This document shows positions 18,486 to 22,932 of a DNA stretch of 22,932 nt, piece by piece. The notes beneath the pieces were generated by a model that had not been told where the DNA came from, made no database searches, and was given only the letters and a program-made list of their open reading frames with translations. This stretch comes from Haplomitrium mnioides (taxonomy: Eukaryota; Marchantiophyta; Haplomitriopsida; Calobryales), in NCBI GenBank assembly GCA_049999725.1, contig JBNGIS010011733.1, forward strand, positions 1 to 22,932. Reading direction: 5' to 3'. Position numbers and translations under genes: made by a program. The first letter of the stretch is position 1. The number at the start of each line of letters is the position of its first letter.

Positions 18486-19411
18486 TGATAGGGAATAGAC
18501 TTTGTAAAGCTTGTACTAAATGTTGAGCAAGAGTTGATGGTTTAAGTAAGCCATCCCAAGCTCTTAACTAGAATTTGAAGAACCCAATTCTTCTCTACTA
18601 TTGTGGGTTGGCATCTTTTAACAGAAGTAACAAAGCTCTAAGATGATTGCTACAAAGTGTGTTTGTAATGTAGACTCAAAAGTCTAAATAATTGTGGATA
18701 TATGTTTCTTCACATTGTCTATGAAAGGCCTGGAAACCAGATCTCTAATGTTGAAGATGGTACATGGATGTTGGTGACAGGTGACAATAGCTTATCCTAC
18801 AACAACTAATGCCAAACAGTGATACAGCGGTTGCAGTCCTTTGGCTAAAGGCCTCATGAGATGCCCCACATGGACCATTGCAAGTCACAAATGGATGGGC
18901 TCATAGTTGATGACTACCAGTCACATTTCTGTAAGGACCACTCACTCGCTCACTAGATCATAATCGTGGTCCAAGTGAATTTTGAATTCTTCAGTCCCAC
19001 CAAAAACTACACAATTTCTATTTTGAATTCCGAGGGAGTGCCAAGAACTCCACAGTTGATAGTAATAAGAGTAATACCAGTAACACAACCAATGCAATCT
19101 CTTCACAAGAACTGAAATCGTAGTCCACATATTTTGACTCAGGCAGAGTTACACAAGAAGAAACCAAGCGTTCTATGGATGGACTAATACTACTGCGATG
19201 GCAACACCTACGAGACTAACAAGATCACTTCTTAGAAATCTCACCATTTTCAGCTTACCAATCCCACTTAGTAACACAGTCGGAACCTGCGGCTTTACAA
19301 TGAACAGGTAAAAACTGGTGTAGGGCCTGCAGTGTCATGGGTAGATTGTACACGAAATCCTCGAGCATGTTGTGAGGGCATTTTTCTGTGACATTCCCAA
19401 CGGGGTTAACA
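18486..19411. other. Intergenic DNA and likely 3' UTR of the hydrolase gene
   Basis: I see no gene or element. The stretch nearest 19411 should contain the 3' UTR of the minus-strand amidohydrolase gene. No minus-strand AATAAA is present between 18901 and 19411, so the polyadenylation site cannot be placed. Base composition rises toward that of the gene from about 18750 on. Confidence 0.5.
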
Positions 19412-22400
19412 CTACTCCACTAGAAGCGGGTCGTCCATCCAAGAACCCTTGAAAACACTTGAAATCGTACCCCCCAGAAGTGACTCTACTTCCTGGTCTG
19501 ATAAGTTGTACTTGGATGAAATGATGTGGGGCAGCTCTTTCCACGCCGTGGCATAGCCACATTCGGCATCAACGTACGGAAAATCACTGCAAAACAAACA
19601 CTTTTAGTTCGTTCCAACATGTGCCTTTTTCTTCAAGTCGTTTCTAGCCAAGCTCCGAAGGGCACTGATTCGCGAAATGACCTGAAAGTAAAGTATCAAA
19701 CACAGTCGGGCATTCAAAGTAGGTTACCTTCCCCACATAAGTCGATTTGGTCCATACGCATCTAGCAGTTCTCTGACAAGAGTCCATGTGTCTTCGTATG
19801 GGTAGGATTCTCTTGATATCCTAAAAAAGGCACTAATCTTGACGTACACCTGAATATTGACATATCCAATTCAAAGTTGGCAGGCAAAATCCTACAGAAC
19901 AAAACGGGGCAGGCTCCAACATCTATGAGAGGATTCAGCACAACATCCATGTACCTGTGGATGTTGCGCCAAGCTGAGAAGTTCTCCCCATGCCTGTTGC
20001 TCGACATCAATCCTGGAGAAATGAAATCAATAAGACCATCATGCATGTGGGATCTCAATAATAATCCAAGAAGGAAATAGAATCAATAAGATCATCATGT
20101 CCGATGCTTGGGTCCCTCCCCCAGTCTTGCTTTCGTCAGTCACACTCAGCAACTACAATGGAGATCAGGTAGTAGACTATGTACATAGGTGGCTTGCAAA
20201 ACCCGAAGTGGTCTATCAAAACAACTGTTGAGGGAAATTCAGAACAAAGCTCTTGAATCTCTTTGACATGCAACAGAAATCCCTGTGAATCCCACAAAAC
20301 ACTGCAACAATCAGTTATGCTTATTGTTCCCTAATGTCGCAAAAATTAGATAAAACTTGACAGAATTCTTGGTAGGTAGACGGAGGAAGAAATCATTCTC
20401 CGAAGGAACTAGCAAGACTCAAGAGATATGTTGATACATTGAAGCACATAAAGCCTACGACTGCTCCCAGTTCTCCCGCTCGGGCAAACATTGCCTTTCC
20501 AACCTCGTTTGTCATCTGCAGATATCATGACAGTCATTATATTACACAATAATATTGCGGGGAATACCTGAGCTTGCTAGAATGTGAACCAGCTGACAGA
20601 TTGACTTTATCGTTGCAGGAAGGATGTTTTAGTAGCCTAGTCTGTAATGACATGCCTGCCAACAGAAGGGAATGCAACTAGAATGACAATAAAACCTCCA
20701 TAAATTCGACAGTTTCCAGGTACTAAATATGGGCATTCAGAAACAATGAGACAGTATTGTCCTTATCAGTAGTGAGAAAACTCCATACCAAAGTCACGCA
20801 GCCATGCAAGTACAACGAAAAGGATCTGAACCGAAGATCTAAAAGAAATTAACAAAAAATTAAAATAAAGTAAATATAGAGAGCACTGTAATGGTGCACA
20901 GAGAAACAATGAGCTTAGTGAGTTGTACGAACAACCTTCTGACCAGAAGGCCATAATAAAGGATTGAAGCGCACTGCTCTGTACCCCTCCTGCAGAACCC
21001 AAACACATCTATGTAAGTAGAAAGACATGTATGTATTTTCTGTGTACTGAGACAGGCATTCCTGGGTCAAGGATCACTAGCTAACACACCCTGGCTGCAA
21101 AATTTTTTATGAAAGACATAGTTTTAACGAAAGGAAGGATGTGATGTAACTGAAAACAGCCATCCTGACACTAAAATCCCATAGTTGTAGACAAAGATTG
21201 AGACTAGATCAACGAGGCTACATATCATAGCAATGAATGAAGATGTGAACAGTAAAACAAACCACAAAAACACACGAAGGTAATCAAATGTGATGATGCA
21301 ACAGTTCAGGAAAAACCTACACACATCACAACTACTACTGCTTAGAGAGCAGCCTTTACAATGTGTGCCAGTCACAAAGTTTCAGACAAATAAGCAAGAG
21401 GCTGTAAATCAGCACGGAAAAAAAAATTATATTAGCTGCAACTAAAACAACCTGCCATACTGACCTGGACAATCAAGCGTTCCAGTTCTGTCACCCCTCC
21501 ACCACCATCAGTTGGATCAGCAAGACAGCAGCCCACAAACTTTCCGCAAAATTTTTTAAGCACACTGTACATACAAACTGCAAACCATCAGGCAAACATG
21601 ACGATTCCACAGCCCGGACCTTGAGGCCATCCCACAAATGCACCAGTAGGCTCACCTTGACAAATACGAATGATCAAACTTGTGACTAATGGGCTGAATT
21701 ATAAGAGCTCCATCAACTCCTGCCGCCTCCATGCACTGCCAATAGTGAGCAAAATTGTCTTGTCCATGAAATTCAGAAAATCGCGCACGACTGATCGGTA
21801 GGAAGGATTCATCACCCCAAGCACGAAAAACTACTCCTCCGATCTATATTCCAGAGATCTACAATTGAAAAGATATACACTCCAAGCTGGAAAAGACCTC
21901 TCCTGACATGGAAATTCGCATGCTACTATCACCTGCAAAAGATAGCCGGCACTTCCTTTGAGAGTGGGCTCTTGACCTGGAAAATACGGGTATTCGTATG
22001 CCTGTAAATCAAAGACATCTCCAATTTAATCCGCGCAGATAGGATCAATGCGTGCTTGGAATATTGAAGGTTCTTAAGTTACGGAGACTGAGAGCAAAAA
22101 TTCTTTAAACAAAACGCGCCGAGGTAATGTAATCTGCCTCTTCAGGGGATGCCCAGACGTGTAAATGGCTGTCGATCCTTCTACTTCTTGGTATAACTTC
22201 ATCTTCTTTCATTGTCCTCATCGATTGCCGTTTTTGATGCAGCTGTTGCTGAACTTTGCTCCTGCATCTCGAAAATTCACCCACAAAATTTTTTCTTTAA
22301 AACGTCCCGGGAGCTCACAACCACCCCAACCAAAGTCAAGGCAGCTGGACATTGCACAGCACCTCCTGAGAAAAACAACAGCTGCTGCTGCAGAGAGTGC

Positions 22401-22535
22401 AAGGAGAGCCGGGAAGGGCAGCACATGCTTAGCATGAAATTTCCGCGCACGAGAAGTCTTTCTGAAGCTCCTCTGAACGTGGTCCGTGGACGCTAACATG
22501 CAAACTCCAACGCTGCCTCCCGCCATGGCCTGCAT
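19412..22535 (-). CDS. Amidohydrolase-2 family metal-dependent hydrolase (11 exons, 376 aa)
   Basis: Exons in reading order: 22535-22363, 22261-22138, 22001-21933, 21735-21656, 21564-21465, 20989-20936, 20515-20438, 20282-20185, 20012-19955, 19849-19728, 19586-19412. They sum to 1131 bases, 376 residues plus stop, with all phases compatible. Introns are 91-475 bp, GT-AG except intron 2 (GC-AG). Landmarks: HxH metal motif SHLHVWASPEE (His90, His92), YPYFPGQEPTLKG (~103-115), AGVDGALIIQPISHKFDH (127-144), VGCCLADP, GYRAVRFNPLLWPSGQK (184-200), VVLIDHFGFCKPP (His251), VYVKISAFFRIS (279-290), and MWGSDFPY with the probable catalytic Asp320. These match the plant branch of TIM-barrel amidohydrolases (PF04909/COG3618), whose substrate is unknown to me; relatives hydrolyse lactones or decarboxylate small acids. 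Residues 1-71 are a non-conserved basic extension with a hydrophobic stretch at 38-56. Exon 1 is the least certain; translation could instead start at Met13 or, skipping exon 1, at Met72 (22221). Core model sure, substrate not. Confidence 0.92.
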
Positions 22536-22640
22536 GTTCTTATATGAAACCCTCTGTTCTATGCCGAGGCTGCCAAGGTTCTTATATGAAACCCACTGTA
22601 CAACCGTTTCAGGAGGCTCGAGAGAGAGCTCTCTTGAAAT
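22536..22640 (-). promoter_or_regulatory. Likely core promoter with duplicated TATA repeat and GAGA palindrome
   Basis: A perfect 17-bp direct repeat (GTTCTTATATGAAACCC on the plus strand) occurs at 22536-22552 and 22578-22594. On the coding strand each copy contains CATATAAG, a TATA-like box. The distal copy sits about 45-55 bases upstream of the ATG at 22535, a workable distance for a short 5' UTR. A 12-bp GAGA palindrome AGAGAGCTCTCT lies at 22623-22634 about 90 bases upstream of the ATG; GA-rich elements of this kind bind BBR/BPC factors in plants. The assignment is positional; no transcript data. Confidence 0.45.
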
Positions 22641-22932
22641 CCAAAAAGACCATCAAAAGCCAACCTATTTGGATCTAGAGTACCTCTCTCCTTCTCAAAA
22701 GTAAATACCTCGTGTCATAAATACAAAAGATGAAGCTTGTTGTGAGGGCCGAGGGCAACATTGTTGTGTTAGTAGAGTAAAGATGACAATCCTTGATTGA
22801 CATAAAGCTCATTGAACACGAGACCATACCACCAAACCATTCGCATATGTCACATAGCATGATCTACCAGTTTAGTATCTCACAATTTAGTATCTGGATG
22901 AACCAATTTTCCTTACAAGTACTTGGCCCTAG
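22641..22932. other. Upstream flank, nothing recognised
   Basis: AT-rich DNA beyond the presumed promoter of the hydrolase gene. Short open frames on both strands (about 60 codons) have no family resemblance. No repeat, RNA gene or second gene start is visible before the window ends. Confidence 0.5.

Noticed and set aside
19335-19562. Alternative minus-strand frame over the last exon of the hydrolase
   Set aside because: It is a frame shadow; the frame ending at 19412 continues the spliced protein with the GSDFPY motif.
22165-22496. Two plus-strand open frames opposite hydrolase exons 1-2
   Set aside because: They mirror the minus-strand coding exons and have no family resemblance of their own.

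Overview
The window looks like a stretch of nuclear genome from a land plant. The evidence is an 11-exon gene with short introns that belongs to a TIM-barrel amidohydrolase family I know from plants, together with Ty1/copia and Ty3/gypsy LTR retrotransposons, the latter carrying a primer-binding site matching plant initiator tRNA-Met. I cannot name the species. A bryophyte or other early-diverging plant is a guess from the protein and element style. A 100-bp run of N (533-632) shows this is a draft assembly.

Layout, left to right. (1) 1-1606: T-rich unassigned DNA with the gap, grading into what may be an LTR/leader of the copia element. (2) 1607 to about 4855: a decayed plus-strand Ty1/copia element (gag, protease, integrase, start of reverse transcriptase) that breaks off inside the RT. 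(3) About 4855-5488: an orphan segment I cannot assign. (4) 5489-17744: a plus-strand Ty3/gypsy element with a C-terminal chromodomain. It is split by a second member of the same family inserted in the opposite orientation (7300-13470, both LTRs present), and by a gag fragment of a different gypsy lineage (13471 to about 14630). All of these carry many stops, frameshifts and lost catalytic residues. (5) 17745-19411: gene-free DNA with a degenerate repeat, a perfect-looking 21-bp x 4 minisatellite and a 45-bp x 2 tandem duplication. (6) 19412-22535, minus strand: the only intact host gene I can support, a complete 376-residue amidohydrolase-2 family protein (COG3618-like metal-dependent hydrolase) in 11 exons whose phases all agree. 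(7) 22536-22932: its upstream region, with a duplicated TATA-containing 17-bp repeat and a GAGA palindrome.

The transposons do not work together with the hydrolase gene in any way the sequence shows; they form a nested, mostly dead cluster downstream of its 3' end. I found no new defence, biosynthetic or RNA system. The points most worth following up are the G-box/ABRE-like tandem boxes in the gypsy LTRs (one LTR has exactly one extra unit), the missing target-site duplication plus foreign gag piece at the nested insertion, the GC-AG intron and membrane-anchor-like N terminus of the hydrolase, and the in-frame minisatellite ORF.
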